DNA of 64,000 nt from Pseudomonas jinjuensis (GTDB taxonomy: Bacteria; Pseudomonadota; Gammaproteobacteria; Pseudomonadales; Pseudomonadaceae). The notes under the pieces are model-generated. The model saw only the letters and a list, made by a program, of their open reading frames with translations, searched no databases and was not told where the DNA came from. This document shows, piece by piece, positions 17,289-25,957 of the stretch. The stretch lies in assembly GCF_900103845.1 (NCBI RefSeq), contig NZ_FNIJ01000004.1, positions 186,001 to 250,000 of the forward strand, written 5' to 3'. Positions within the stretch are counted from its first letter, which is position 1. Every line of letters starts with the position of its first letter. A program made the translations under genes and the position numbers.

Positions 17289-18716
17289 TCAATTCAGTCG
17301 CTGGATGGCCGGCGGTTGCCAGCTCTGTTCGATCAGGGATCGATGGGGCAGGTAGGCGCGCAGGAACAGGTTGAACGGACCCTTGGCGAGGGAGATCCAG
17401 TTCGACTCCTTGTCAGCACCCGGTGAATCCTTCTGCAGGTAGAGGGTGAGTGAGCCGTCTGCGCCTTTTTGCAATGGCTGATGGTCAGTGATCGCGAAGC
17501 GCTTGGCCGGCGTATCCAGCAGGTTGTAATCCGGGCCGTAAGCGGTGAGCGACCAGAATGCATCGACTTGCGGCAACTGGTCGGCCGTGAAGTGGATGAC
17601 ATAGCGGCTATCGCCATCGAGCGGCCTACCCTGTTCGTCGGTATAGGTGCGCAGTTTGACCGCCTCTTCGACGTAGTTCTCGATGATGCCGGAATAGGAT
17701 TGGGTGGCCGCGCGGCCGAGGTAGTCGCCGGCCTGCGCCATGCGTCCCCAATTTTCCTGGCCATAGGCCCAGCCATTGCTCGTCTTGGTGCGACCGCCCG
17801 CCTGGGTGACATCGACCAGCAGTTTTTTCCCATCGACGATGGCGCGGGCCAGACCCTGACGGGTACCCGGGTCGAGGCTGTCGAGTTCGGCCGGACTATG
17901 GCCGGGCCCCAGATTGACTTCGGCAAACAGCTTCATCAGCGCCTGGTCCTGGGCTGGCGGCGGATTTTCCGTCATGGCCAGATTCATGGTCTTGAAGGCT
18001 GCAAGCGGATCGTTCTTGTTGAGCTCAGGCGTCATAGGCGCGACAGGGACTGGAGCTGATGCCGCGGGTTTTCCCCAGTCGGCGAGCGGCGTGATCCTGA
18101 AACTGTCCTGAAGACGATTGGCGTCATCCAGGTCCGCATCGCTGTGCGCCTCGACGCGGCCAGCCAACAGGACCCAGGGCGTTGGCGAGCGGTAGATAGC
18201 CTTTACATCGGCGGGCGGCTGACCTTGCCAGTCGGAGCTGGCCAGCAGATAGGCGCCAGCCTCGTTGCCGGTTGCGCGTGTGCCGATGTAGCCGATGACA
18301 TCGCTGTAGAACTCGTTCAGTGCCAGGCTGTAGTAGCGCGTGCCAGCATTCCCGACACTGACCACCACCGGCCCCTTGTTCAGGTTTACAAAGGCCGAGG
18401 AATACAGGGTATCGCGATTGGGTGAGCCACCCTGCTTCCAGTTCAGGTCACTGAGTTTCCGGTAATGCTTGAACGTGTTCAGCATGAGGCCGCCAGCGGC
18501 ACGATCAGTGCCATAGCGCAATTCGGCCAGATGCAGCGCCGGGTAGCCATAGGTGTAGGCGAGAACCCCGACGTGATAGGCGTAGTTTTCCCGCCAGTCC
18601 GATGATGTGGCCGCAGCGGGAGCTGGCGCCGCCAGCGTGGTGCCGGCGAACGCCAACAGCGTGAAGGTGGCGGCACTCAACGCGGTGGTCGGCGAGAGGT
18701 TTCTTGTGAATGGCAT
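17289..18716 (-). CDS. Exported DUF1254/DUF1214 protein (second copy)
   Basis: Function unknown. The 475-residue protein begins MPFTRNLSPTTALSAATFTL with a cleavable signal peptide (cut near TTLAAPAPA), so it is periplasmic or secreted. An N-terminal DUF1254 region (WRENYAYHVGVLAYTYGYPA to about residue 180) is followed by a C-terminal DUF1214 region (VDAFWSLTAYGPDYNLLDTP and SNWISLAKGPFNLFLRAYLP). The start at 18716 has AAGGG upstream. The same frame runs on to 18893 through a stub of an alcohol dehydrogenase gene, which would bury the signal peptide, so the inner start is preferred. The gene is bracketed by direct repeats (17127-17260 and 18745-18879), suggesting insertion into an older DUF1254-dehydrogenase pair. 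Confidence 0.82.
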   Translation of the reverse strand: MPFTRNLSPTTALSAATFTLLAFAGTTLAAPAPAAATSSDWRENYAYHVGVLAYTYGYPALHLAELRYGTDRAAGGLMLNTFKHYRKLSDLNWKQGGSPNRDTLYSSAFVNLNKGPVVVSVGNAGTRYYSLALNEFYSDVIGYIGTRATGNEAGAYLLASSDWQGQPPADVKAIYRSPTPWVLLAGRVEAHSDADLDDANRLQDSFRITPLADWGKPAASAPVPVAPMTPELNKNDPLAAFKTMNLAMTENPPPAQDQALMKLFAEVNLGPGHSPAELDSLDPGTRQGLARAIVDGKKLLVDVTQAGGRTKTSNGWAYGQENWGRMAQAGDYLGRAATQSYSGIIENYVEEAVKLRTYTDEQGRPLDGDSRYVIHFTADQLPQVDAFWSLTAYGPDYNLLDTPAKRFAITDHQPLQKGADGSLTLYLQKDSPGADKESNWISLAKGPFNLFLRAYLPHRSLIEQSWQPPAIQRLN

Positions 18717-18734
18717 CGGAGAGCCCTTGTGATG

Positions 18735-18812
18735 TTGTTCGCCGGCCCCCGGCTGCGGGGCGGCGAGTACTTCCAGCAACAGTTCGCTCTGGCCCATGGC
18801 TACAGCTTTCAT
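18735..18812 (-). pseudogene. 5' stub of an alcohol dehydrogenase gene
   Basis: Right after the stop of the first DUF1254 gene, an ATG at 18812 opens MKAVAMGQSELLLEVLAAPQ. This mirrors the start of the intact dehydrogenase at 17194 (MKAVVMRQNELLVEELANPE). Similarity ends after about 25 codons and the frame runs into the next DUF1254 gene. It keeps a GAGGT ribosome-binding site. It is a relic of duplication, not a functional dehydrogenase, though it might still be translated as a short leader. Confidence 0.8.
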
Positions 18813-18879
18813 AGGCTCACCTCGTCGCGGCTGTCTCGCTGGCGGGCGATGGCAGCGCTTCGATGTCCGGCAACTGCCA
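18745..18879 (-). repeat. Direct repeat copy 1 flanking the second DUF1254 gene
   Basis: Partner of 17127-17260. It comprises the 3' end of the first DUF1254 gene (encoding LPDIEALP and the stop) plus the dehydrogenase 5' stub. The best-conserved part is GCAGCGCTTCGATGTCCGGC on the plus strand, present in both copies. Confidence 0.7.
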
Positions 18880-20268
18880 GCTCTTGTCGGCAACGCCCTT
18901 GTCCGGACGGTAGAAGCGGAAGATCAGCAGCGAGCGAACGCCCGGTTTCGTGGGAATCCAGTTGCGCTCCTTGCCGGCCGGCGCCTTGGGCGCGAGATAG
19001 AGGTCGACGGAGCCATCGGCGTTGCGCTCCAGTCCTTCGACGAAGGACGACAACGACACCCGTGGCGAGCCCTTGATGAACGCCATGGTGTCCAGGTCGT
19101 AGGCGGTCAGGGACCAGAACTGGCGCGCCGGCACGTTGGGCGGCACGTGCAGGTGGTAGCTGTTGCCGCCCTCCAGTAACTGTCCTTGTTTGTCCCGCAG
19201 ACCCAGCAGGTAGAACGATGCAGTCCCGAGGCTTTTCATCGGTGCGTCGTACATGAAGAAGTTGGCGGCGCGCTCCCTGGGGCCGTAGTTGGCGCCTGGC
19301 TTGAAGGTGCCCTGGCCGCCGCTGGCCAGGCGCTCGGCCGGATACAGCCAGCTCTTGCCGGCATAGAACGGCGGACGGTAGTTGAGCAGGCGATTCTCGA
19401 GCCAGGCCTTGCCGGCGTGGGCGCTCGCGGTCAGTGCGCTTGCCGTTGCTGCGTCGGGCGCGAACGGCTTGTCCTTGGCGATGCCGGCGCTGGCCAGGGC
19501 CTGGCTGATCGATGCGCTGTCCGGCGGCAAAGGATCGTGCCGGACGACCTGCGCCAGCGCCTCGTAGAAGCGCAGGTCGTAGGGGATGGTGCTGTCGAAT
19601 TCGACGCCGGAGACATCGGTCATCGCCGTGGCGGGCCGGCTGGCGGCTTCGCTCAAGGGGTAGAACCTGACCTGTTTCAGGTAGTTCGCCGCGTTGGCGA
19701 GGTCCTGCGTGCTCCAGCTCTTCGGCACGATGCGCAGCGGTACGTAGAAGCGCAGCGTCTCCAGGCGGATCGGGATATAGCCGTCCGGCACAGGCGTGTC
19801 GCTGCCGGCGGGCAGGATCAGGTACTTGCCGCCCTTGCCGGCGTCCTCGCCCTGCAGGCCGAGGTTGGTGATGGCATGGTTCCAGCTGTCGACCACGGAG
19901 CCGAAGACCTCGGCGCCGCCCGACGGCGGAATCTCCAGGACCATCGGGCCGGTGCCGTGGCCGTCGGCGAAGGCCCACCAGGCCAGGGTCTCGCCATTGG
20001 GGGTGAGGGTCTGCCGGGTCGCGGTTGGCGGTTTCGACCAGTAGACCACGGCGATATCCTGCGTGCCGGTGGCGGCGCGCGCGGCGTTGAACAGGCGCTC
20101 GAAGTTGACGGCCGGAACGCCCCAGAGCACCAGGTCAAGTGCCTGCTGATCGGCAATGGGCTTGGCGGTCGGCGTTTCGCCGGCCATGGCGCTCGAAAAG
20201 GTCGCTGCCAGCCCCAGGGCCAGCAGTGCGCGAGGGGCCAGGCGGCCCAGCATCGTCAGGCGGTTCAT
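18817..20268 (-). CDS. Exported DUF1254/DUF1214 protein (first copy)
   Basis: Function unknown; 483 residues. Signal peptide LAPRALLALGLAATFSSAMA, cut before GETPTAKP. The DUF1254 part holds LDLVLWGVPAVNFERLFNAA and the stretch from GTGPMVLEIPPSGG to DSWNHAITNLGLQGEDAG. The DUF1214 part holds RQFWSLTAYDLDTMAFIKGS and ERNWIPTKPGVRSLLIFRFY. The start at 20268 (MNRLTMLGRLAPR) has GGAG upstream. It is paralogous to 17289-18716, the similarity being clearest in the C-terminal DUF1214 half. It follows the cupin gene by 83 bp in the same operon. Confidence 0.82.
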   Translation of the reverse strand: MNRLTMLGRLAPRALLALGLAATFSSAMAGETPTAKPIADQQALDLVLWGVPAVNFERLFNAARAATGTQDIAVVYWSKPPTATRQTLTPNGETLAWWAFADGHGTGPMVLEIPPSGGAEVFGSVVDSWNHAITNLGLQGEDAGKGGKYLILPAGSDTPVPDGYIPIRLETLRFYVPLRIVPKSWSTQDLANAANYLKQVRFYPLSEAASRPATAMTDVSGVEFDSTIPYDLRFYEALAQVVRHDPLPPDSASISQALASAGIAKDKPFAPDAATASALTASAHAGKAWLENRLLNYRPPFYAGKSWLYPAERLASGGQGTFKPGANYGPRERAANFFMYDAPMKSLGTASFYLLGLRDKQGQLLEGGNSYHLHVPPNVPARQFWSLTAYDLDTMAFIKGSPRVSLSSFVEGLERNADGSVDLYLAPKAPAGKERNWIPTKPGVRSLLIFRFYRPDKGVADKSWQLPDIEALPSPASETAATR

Positions 20269-20351
20269 ATCGGAACTCCAGTTTCTTGTTGTTGGCATTC
20301 TGGGTCGAATGTCAGTCCGGCCGTGGCGCGAGCCATGGCCGGAGGTGCGGT

Positions 20352-20858
20352 TCAGCGCGTGAAGGTCGGGACGGAGGCGTGGATGTACTTCAGCGGATTG
20401 TTCTGTTCCTTGATCGCGACATCGACCCAGGCCTTGAGCGTGCCGCCATCGAGCATTCCGGCGTACTCGCCGTCCGGGAGGAAGTTCACGTTGGCGCCGG
20501 TGACCATGAAGATGAAGTCAGTATCTTCGGTGTTGTCGGCCGGGGTGTTGAACTGGTGGATCGAGCCACCCGGCTCGAACAGGTAGCAACCGGCGGTCTG
20601 CTTCTGGTCCGGGTATTCGGTGTAGTACCAGCAGCCGGACATGGTGTAGAGATGTACAGAGCCGGTGTGGAAGTGCAGCGGCAGGGTCAGGCCCGGCTTG
20701 AAGCGGGCGCGCATGATCCACAGACCGTTGTACGGGTCGATGAACAGCGGGAATACGTTGATGCCGGGGTGCCCGCCCAGCGACTCAAGGAACGGGTGTT
20801 CGTTGGTGTTGATGCTGAGCAGACTGTCCTGATGTGTAAACGTGCCTGGAAGGGCCAT
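20352..20858 (-). CDS. Cupin, 2,4'-dihydroxyacetophenone dioxygenase-like
   Basis: Small cytoplasmic cupin of 168 residues. The first cupin motif supplies His ligands in LPLHFHTGSVHLYTMSG and the second in FEPGGSIHQFNTP, consistent with a mononuclear metal site. The overall pattern (short single cupin, GLWIMRARFKPG before the motif) resembles proteins annotated as 2,4'-dihydroxyacetophenone dioxygenases and ChrR-like cupins. The characterised dioxygenase cleaves its aryl ketone to 4-hydroxybenzoate and formate. Whether this protein does so is a hypothesis; an isomerase or regulatory cupin is also possible. It lies between the SDR and DUF1254 genes. Confidence 0.75.
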   Translation of the reverse strand: MALPGTFTHQDSLLSINTNEHPFLESLGGHPGINVFPLFIDPYNGLWIMRARFKPGLTLPLHFHTGSVHLYTMSGCWYYTEYPDQKQTAGCYLFEPGGSIHQFNTPADNTEDTDFIFMVTGANVNFLPDGEYAGMLDGGTLKAWVDVAIKEQNNPLKYIHASVPTFTR

Positions 20859-20891
20859 GGTCTTTCTCCAAGATTAAATGAGGGGCTGGGA

Positions 20892-21533
20892 TCAGTGACA
20901 GGCGTAGCCGCCGTCCACAATCATTTCGGTACCGGTGACGTACACCGAGTCGTCACTGGCGAGGTACAGCACCGCGCCGGCCACTTCCGCCGGCGTTCCG
21001 CGGCGCTTGAACGGAATCTCGCTGGCGAGACGGTTGCGCAGAGCCAGCAATTCTTCCGTTTCCAGTCCACTCGAGCCGTTGGCCATCATGGGCGTTTCGA
21101 TATAGCCCGGGTGCAGGCTGTTGACGCGGATCGAGCCGCCTTTCTCCTTCATCAGCGCCAGGCCAAATTTGCAGCCGAGGAAAACGCTCTTCAGGTTGAC
21201 GTTGATTTGCTTGTCGAACTGCTCGAGGGTGCAGTTCTCGATGTGATTGGAGAGGGCAATACCGGCATTGTTGACCAGCACGCACAGGTGCCCGTCGGCG
21301 GCCTCGATGTGTTCCAGCACGCGCTGCCAGTCGGCCTCGAGGGTAACGTCCTGCTGCAGGAACTCGACGTTCAGCCCCGCCTCGCGCAGGCTCTTCTCGG
21401 CGTCGCGCCCGGCGGCTTCGTTGATGTCGGTGAAGTAGACCCTGGCGCCTTCCTGGGCCAGACGGCGGGTAAAGGCCAGGCCCATGCCGGAGGCACCGCC
21501 GGTGACCAGGGCGTTCTTGTCGCGCATACGCAT
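20892..21533 (-). pseudogene. SDR-family oxidoreductase with active-site segment deleted
   Basis: The open frame encodes 213 residues, about 40 fewer than usual. The nucleotide-binding motif LVTGGASGMGLAF and the NNAG motif (VLVNNAGIALSN) are intact. The chain then runs from LALMKEKGGSI directly into RVNSLHPGYIETPMM. The intervening block that carries the catalytic Ser and the YxxxK pair is missing, with the junction near 21128. The reading frame is kept, and the C-terminal GTEMIVDGGYACH is normal. The product should not be a working dehydrogenase. The start at 21533 has GAGAGAAG upstream. It is the first gene of the operon, so it is probably still transcribed. Confidence 0.75.
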
Positions 21534-21588
21534 AGTCGGACTTCTCTCTTGTTTTTGGGATGGAGCCTCTCGGCCGAGTCCGATTATT

Positions 21589-21642
21589 GGCAATGGATGG
21601 AAGCGCCAGATAGGTAATGGATGCCACCAATTTGACAATTGG
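21589..21642. promoter_or_regulatory. Candidate AraC-regulator sites in the divergent intergenic region
   Basis: Two direct copies, GGCAATGGATGG (21589-21600) and GGTAATGGATGC (21613-21624), are 24 bp apart, like the tandem sites used by AraC proteins. Next to them is an inverted repeat CCAATT-TGAC-AATTGG (21627-21642). They lie between the SDR start and the AraC gene. Binding is inferred only from arrangement. Confidence 0.45.
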
Positions 21643-21690
21643 CGACAGTTTGCGCGTTACTTGGAGCGCTTTCCACGGAACAGTCATCCC

Positions 21691-22743
21691 ATGACAGACC
21701 TTTCCCGCGCCTCCTCCCTTCATGGTTTCGCCGAATTCGCCATCAGCCAGGGGCTGAACCCGGCCGAGATGCTCAAGGCCGCCGGCCTCCCAACGGATGT
21801 GCTGGAGCATCCGGAGGGGCTGATTTCCTATCGCAAGCTGCTCGGGTTGCTGGAGCTGTGCGTGCAGCGCAGCGGCAATCCGTTCTTCAGCCTGCAGTTC
21901 GGCCTGCACCAGGGCGTCGGCATATTCGGTCCCCTGCTCTATCTGATTCTCAACGCGAAGAACGTGCGCGAGGCGCTACAAGGCCTGGCGAGGAACTACC
22001 AGCGTCATTCCGGTGCGGGGGCGTTCGCGCTCGAACCGCAGGGTGACCTGGTCATGATCAGCTATCTGCCGCTGGAGCCTGATCACGCCGATGCCCATCA
22101 CGGGGCTGAACTGGCCAAGGGAATCGGTACCCAGTTGATGCGGATGCTGCTCGGCAATCGCTGGCAGCCGGTGGCGGCCTACGTGCAGCACGCGCCTGTC
22201 GGCGAATTGAGCGTCTATCGGCGGCTGCTGGGCCTGGAGCCGCAGTTCAACAGCCCGTTCAACGGCCATGTGTTCGAGGCGCGGTTGCTGGATGCGCCGC
22301 TGGCCACCGCGGACGGAACGCTGCACGATCTGGTCCAGCGCCACCTGCAGAGCGTCGACGAGCTTTCCGACCAGGGAACGGCGGTCCACACCCGGCAACT
22401 GGTACACAGCTTCCTCTCCAGCGGCCGTGCCAGCATCGAGGTGATCGCCGAGTACATGATGCTCAACCCGCGAACCCTGCAGCGCTATCTCGCCGCTGAG
22501 GGCACGACCTTCCAGCGCCTGCTGGACGAGGTTCGCCAGGAAACGGCCCTGCGCTACCTGAAGGAATCGAACGTCAGCCTGAGCGAGCTGGCGCAGTTTC
22601 TCGGTTACTCCGACCTCAGTGCGTTTTCCCGCGCCTTCCAGCGCTGGTACGGGATGAGCCCGCGCGACTGGCTGAAAAGCCTGCCGGCGATGGAGCAGAC
22701 GAAACGCCGGTACGCGCGTCTGCGCGCCCGGCGTGCCGGATGA
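21691..22743 (+). CDS. AraC-family transcriptional regulator
   Basis: Predicted activator of the divergent operon, 350 residues. A large N-terminal ligand-sensing domain of the Arabinose_bd type (LHGFAEFAISQGLNPAEMLK to about residue 210) is followed by a C-terminal double helix-turn-helix: IEVIAEYMMLNPRTLQRYLA and LSELAQFLGYSDLSAFSRAF, ending FQRWYGMSPRDWLK. The start at 21691 (MTDLSRASSLHG) matches the family; the frame is open from 21484 but that part overlaps the SDR gene. The family includes regulators of catabolism that need an inducer, and the inducer here is unknown. Confidence 0.88.
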   Translation: MTDLSRASSLHGFAEFAISQGLNPAEMLKAAGLPTDVLEHPEGLISYRKLLGLLELCVQRSGNPFFSLQFGLHQGVGIFGPLLYLILNAKNVREALQGLARNYQRHSGAGAFALEPQGDLVMISYLPLEPDHADAHHGAELAKGIGTQLMRMLLGNRWQPVAAYVQHAPVGELSVYRRLLGLEPQFNSPFNGHVFEARLLDAPLATADGTLHDLVQRHLQSVDELSDQGTAVHTRQLVHSFLSSGRASIEVIAEYMMLNPRTLQRYLAAEGTTFQRLLDEVRQETALRYLKESNVSLSELAQFLGYSDLSAFSRAFQRWYGMSPRDWLKSLPAMEQTKRRYARLRARRAG

Positions 22744-22859
22744 AAGCCTGCACGACGCAGGTCATGTGAGTCGCCTGAGCGGATCGCCGCCTTCCCGCGC
22801 GCCGGATGCAGAAATGCGGCATCCCGGCGCTGGATTTGGCGGCGATCCGGCAGCCGCCG

Positions 22860-23084
22860 CTACACCTCCTCCACCGACGATTCCCCCAGCGCTTCCCGCA
22901 CCAGCGGATGCAACCCGTCGCCAGGGTGCTCCGCCTGCCAGGCCACGAGCTGCCGGCGCATGGCCGGGGTCCAGAAACTCTGCAGGTGCTGCTGCACGCC
23001 GCGCACGGCGAGTTCCCGGTCCGGTTCGCTGGCGAAGTACTGGCCGATCTGGTTGGCCATCTTGATCAGGTTGTCGATGCTCAT
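22860..23084 (-). CDS. fdsD: NAD-dependent formate dehydrogenase delta subunit
   Basis: Small protein of 74 residues (MSIDNLIKMANQIGQYFASE...), with the FdsD pattern of helices ending HPLVREALGESS. It is thought to help maturation or stability of the molybdenum-dependent complex. Its ATG overlaps the fdsA stop (ATGA at 23084-23081), so the two are translationally coupled. No fdsC/fdhD gene lies between fdsA and fdsD, where it is often found. Confidence 0.88.
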   Translation of the reverse strand: MSIDNLIKMANQIGQYFASEPDRELAVRGVQQHLQSFWTPAMRRQLVAWQAEHPGDGLHPLVREALGESSVEEV

Positions 23085-25957
23085 CTACGGACCTCGGCTT
23101 TCTCGGCGTGGCGGCGTTCCTTCAGCAGGCGGCGTTGTTCGTCGCTGAATTCCTGGTAGCGCTTCTGCCATTCCGAAGGGTGGTAGACCCGCATGACTTC
23201 CACCGCCGTGACCTTGTATTCCGGGCAGTTGGTGGCCCAGTCGGAGTTGTCGGTGGTGATCACGTTGGCGCCCGATTCCGGGAAGTGGAAGGTGGTGTAG
23301 ACGACCCCTGGCGCCACCCGCTCGCTGACCTTGGCGCGCAGCACCGTCTGCCCGGAGCGGCTGCCCACGCCGACCCAGTCGCCGTCGGCGATGCCGCGGC
23401 TCTCGGCGTCGCTCGGGTGGATCTCCAGGCGGTCCTCGCCGTGCCAGGCGACGTTGCCGGTGCGCCGGGTCTGGGCGCCGACGTTGTACTGGCTGAGGAT
23501 GCGTCCGGTGGTCAGCAGCAGTGGATAGCGGCTGTTGACCTTCTCCTCGGTGGGCACGTAGCCGGTGAGCATGAAGCGCCCCTTGCCGCGCACGAACTGG
23601 TCGATGTGCATGGTCGGGGTGCCGTCCGGCGCCTCGTCGTTGCACGGCCATTGCAGGCTGCCGTGGCGGTCCAGCTCGGCGTAGCTGACGCGGGCGAAGG
23701 TGGGCGTCAGGCGGGCGATCTCGTCCATGATCTCGGACGGGTGCCTGTAGTCCATCCGGTAGCCCAGGGCATTGGACAGCGCCACCGTGGCTTCCCAGTC
23801 GGCCTTGCCGCCCAGCGGCTCCATCACCTTGCGCACGCGGGAGATGCGCCGCTCGGCGTTGGTGAAGGTGCCGTCCTTCTCGAGGAAGGAACTGCCCGGC
23901 AGGAAGACGTGGGCGAACTTGGCCGTCTCGTTGAGGAAGATGTCCTGCACCACCACGCATTCCATGGCCGACAGGGCGGCGGTGACGTGCTGGGTGTTGG
24001 GGTCGCTCTGGGCGATGTCCTCGCCCTGGCAGTAGAGCGCCTTGAAGCTGCCGTCCAGCGCCGCCTCGAACATGTTGGGGATGCGCAGGCCCGGCTCGGG
24101 CAGCAGGCTCACGCCCCAGGCCTGCTCGAACTGGCTGCGTACCGCGTCGCCGGAGATGTGCCGGTAGCCGGGCAGCTCATGGGGGAAGGAGCCCATGTCG
24201 CAGGAACCCTGGACGTTGTTCTGCCCGCGCAGCGGGTTCACCCCTACCCCTTCGCGGCCGATGTTGCCGGTGGCCATGGCGAGGTTGGCGATGCCCATCA
24301 CCGCGGTGCTGCCCTGGCTGTGCTCGGTGACGCCGAGGCCGTAGTAGATCGCCGCGTTGCCGCCGGTGGCGTAGATCCGTGCGGCGGCGCGGATCTGCTC
24401 GGCGGGCACGCCGCAGACCGCTCCCAGCACCTCGGGTGCGTTCTCCGGCTGGCTGACGAAGTCGCGCCAGTGAGCGAAGTCCGCCGCCTCGCAGCGCTCG
24501 TCGACGAAACGCTGGTTGACCAGCCCCTCGGTGACGATCACGTGGGCCAGGGCGTTGAGCATGGCCACGTTGGTGCCCGGGCGCAGCTGCAGGTGCAGCT
24601 CGGCGCGGGCGTGGGGCGAATCCACCAGGTCGATGCGCCGCGGATCGATGACGATCAGCCGCGCGCCCTGGCGCAGGCGCCGCTTGAGCTGGGAGCCGAA
24701 TACCGGGTGGGCGTCGGTGGGGTTGGCGCCGATCACCAGCACCACGTCGGCCTGCATCACCGAGTCGAAGCTCTGGGTGCCGGCGGATTCGCCCAGGGTC
24801 TGCTTGAGGCCGTAGCCGGTGGGCGAATGGCAGACGCGGGCGCAGGTGTCGACGTTGTTGTTGCCGAAGGCGGCGCGCACCAGCTTCTGCACCAGGTAGG
24901 TCTCTTCGTTGGTGCAGCGGCTGGAGGTAATGCCGCCGATGGAGTCGCGCCCGTACTTCAGCTGAATGCGGCGGAACTCGCTGGCTGCGTAGTTCACCGC
25001 CGCTTCCCAGCTGACTTCCTGCCAGGGATCGCTGATGTGCTTGCGGATCATCGGCTTGGTGATGCGGTCCGGGTGGGTCGCGTAGCCCCAGGCGAAGCGG
25101 CCCTTGACGCAGGCGTGGCCGTGGTTGGCCTGGCCGTTGCGGTCGGGAACCATGCGCACCAGCTGCTCGCCCTTCATCTCGGCGCGGAAGGAGCAGCCCA
25201 CGCCGCAGTAGGCGCAGGTGGTGATGACGGCGCGCTCCGGCTGGCCGATCTCGACCACGCTCTTCTCCATCAGCGTGGCCGTCGGGCAGGCCTGCACGCA
25301 GGCGCCGCAGGACACGCACTCGGAGTCGAGGAAGTCCTCGCCGCCGGCCGCCGCCACGCGGGAGTCGAAGCCGCGTCCGCTGATGGTCAGGGCGAAGGTG
25401 CCCTGGGTTTCCTCGCAGGCGCGCACGCAGCGGTTGCAGACGATGCACTTGCTCGGGTCGTAGTCGAAATAGGGGTTGGAAACGTCCTTGGCGTCATCCA
25501 GATGGTTGGCGCCGTCGTAGCCGTAGCGCACTTCGCGCAGGCCGACCTGGCCGGCCACGGTCTGCAGCTCGCAGTTGCCGTTGGCGGAACAGGTCAGGCA
25601 GTCCAGCGGGTGGTCGGAGATGTACAGCTCCATCACGTTGCGGCGCAGGGTGGCGAGCTTGGGAGTCTGGGTGTGGACCACCATGCCCTCGGTCACCGGC
25701 GTGGTGCAGGAGGCCGGGTAGCCGCGCATGCCGTCGATCTCGACGAGGCACATGCGGCAGGAACCGAAGGCTTCCAGGCTGTCGGTGGCGCAGAGCTTGG
25801 GAATGGTGGTGCCGAGCAGCGCCGCGGCGCGCATCACCGAGGTGCCGGCGGGCACGCTGATCTCGCGGCCGTCGATGCTCAGGCTGACCTGCACCTCGCT
25901 TTCGCGGGCCGGGGTGCCGAGGTCGATGTCGCTGGCGGGGTCGAATATGTTGATCAC
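23081..25957 (-). CDS. fdsA: NAD-dependent formate dehydrogenase alpha (molybdenum) subunit
   Basis: Catalytic subunit of 958 residues oxidising formate to CO2. From the N-terminus: a ferredoxin-like 2Fe-2S domain (EAFGSCRMCLVEIDG), the His-Cys cluster (HPLDCLTCSANGNCEL), two 4Fe-4S ferredoxin motifs (CIVCNRCVRAC and CVSCGACVQACP), the 4Fe-4S of the catalytic domain (CAYCGVGC), then the bis-molybdopterin domain. The active-site pair Cys-His is in ARVCHSPTGYGL, so this is the cysteine, not selenocysteine, enzyme. The start is a GTG at 25957 (MINIFDPASDIDLG) overlapping the fdsB stop, with GGAGG upstream. A longer same-frame opening to 27028 is only the antisense-like shadow of fdsB. Confidence 0.95.
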   Translation of the reverse strand: MINIFDPASDIDLGTPARESEVQVSLSIDGREISVPAGTSVMRAAALLGTTIPKLCATDSLEAFGSCRMCLVEIDGMRGYPASCTTPVTEGMVVHTQTPKLATLRRNVMELYISDHPLDCLTCSANGNCELQTVAGQVGLREVRYGYDGANHLDDAKDVSNPYFDYDPSKCIVCNRCVRACEETQGTFALTISGRGFDSRVAAAGGEDFLDSECVSCGACVQACPTATLMEKSVVEIGQPERAVITTCAYCGVGCSFRAEMKGEQLVRMVPDRNGQANHGHACVKGRFAWGYATHPDRITKPMIRKHISDPWQEVSWEAAVNYAASEFRRIQLKYGRDSIGGITSSRCTNEETYLVQKLVRAAFGNNNVDTCARVCHSPTGYGLKQTLGESAGTQSFDSVMQADVVLVIGANPTDAHPVFGSQLKRRLRQGARLIVIDPRRIDLVDSPHARAELHLQLRPGTNVAMLNALAHVIVTEGLVNQRFVDERCEAADFAHWRDFVSQPENAPEVLGAVCGVPAEQIRAAARIYATGGNAAIYYGLGVTEHSQGSTAVMGIANLAMATGNIGREGVGVNPLRGQNNVQGSCDMGSFPHELPGYRHISGDAVRSQFEQAWGVSLLPEPGLRIPNMFEAALDGSFKALYCQGEDIAQSDPNTQHVTAALSAMECVVVQDIFLNETAKFAHVFLPGSSFLEKDGTFTNAERRISRVRKVMEPLGGKADWEATVALSNALGYRMDYRHPSEIMDEIARLTPTFARVSYAELDRHGSLQWPCNDEAPDGTPTMHIDQFVRGKGRFMLTGYVPTEEKVNSRYPLLLTTGRILSQYNVGAQTRRTGNVAWHGEDRLEIHPSDAESRGIADGDWVGVGSRSGQTVLRAKVSERVAPGVVYTTFHFPESGANVITTDNSDWATNCPEYKVTAVEVMRVYHPSEWQKRYQEFSDEQRRLLKERRHAEKAEVRR

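Noticed and set aside
18735-18812. Dehydrogenase stub as a true N-terminal extension of the second DUF1254 protein
   Set aside because: It would place a cytoplasmic dehydrogenase N-terminus before a clear signal peptide that has its own ATG and ribosome-binding site.
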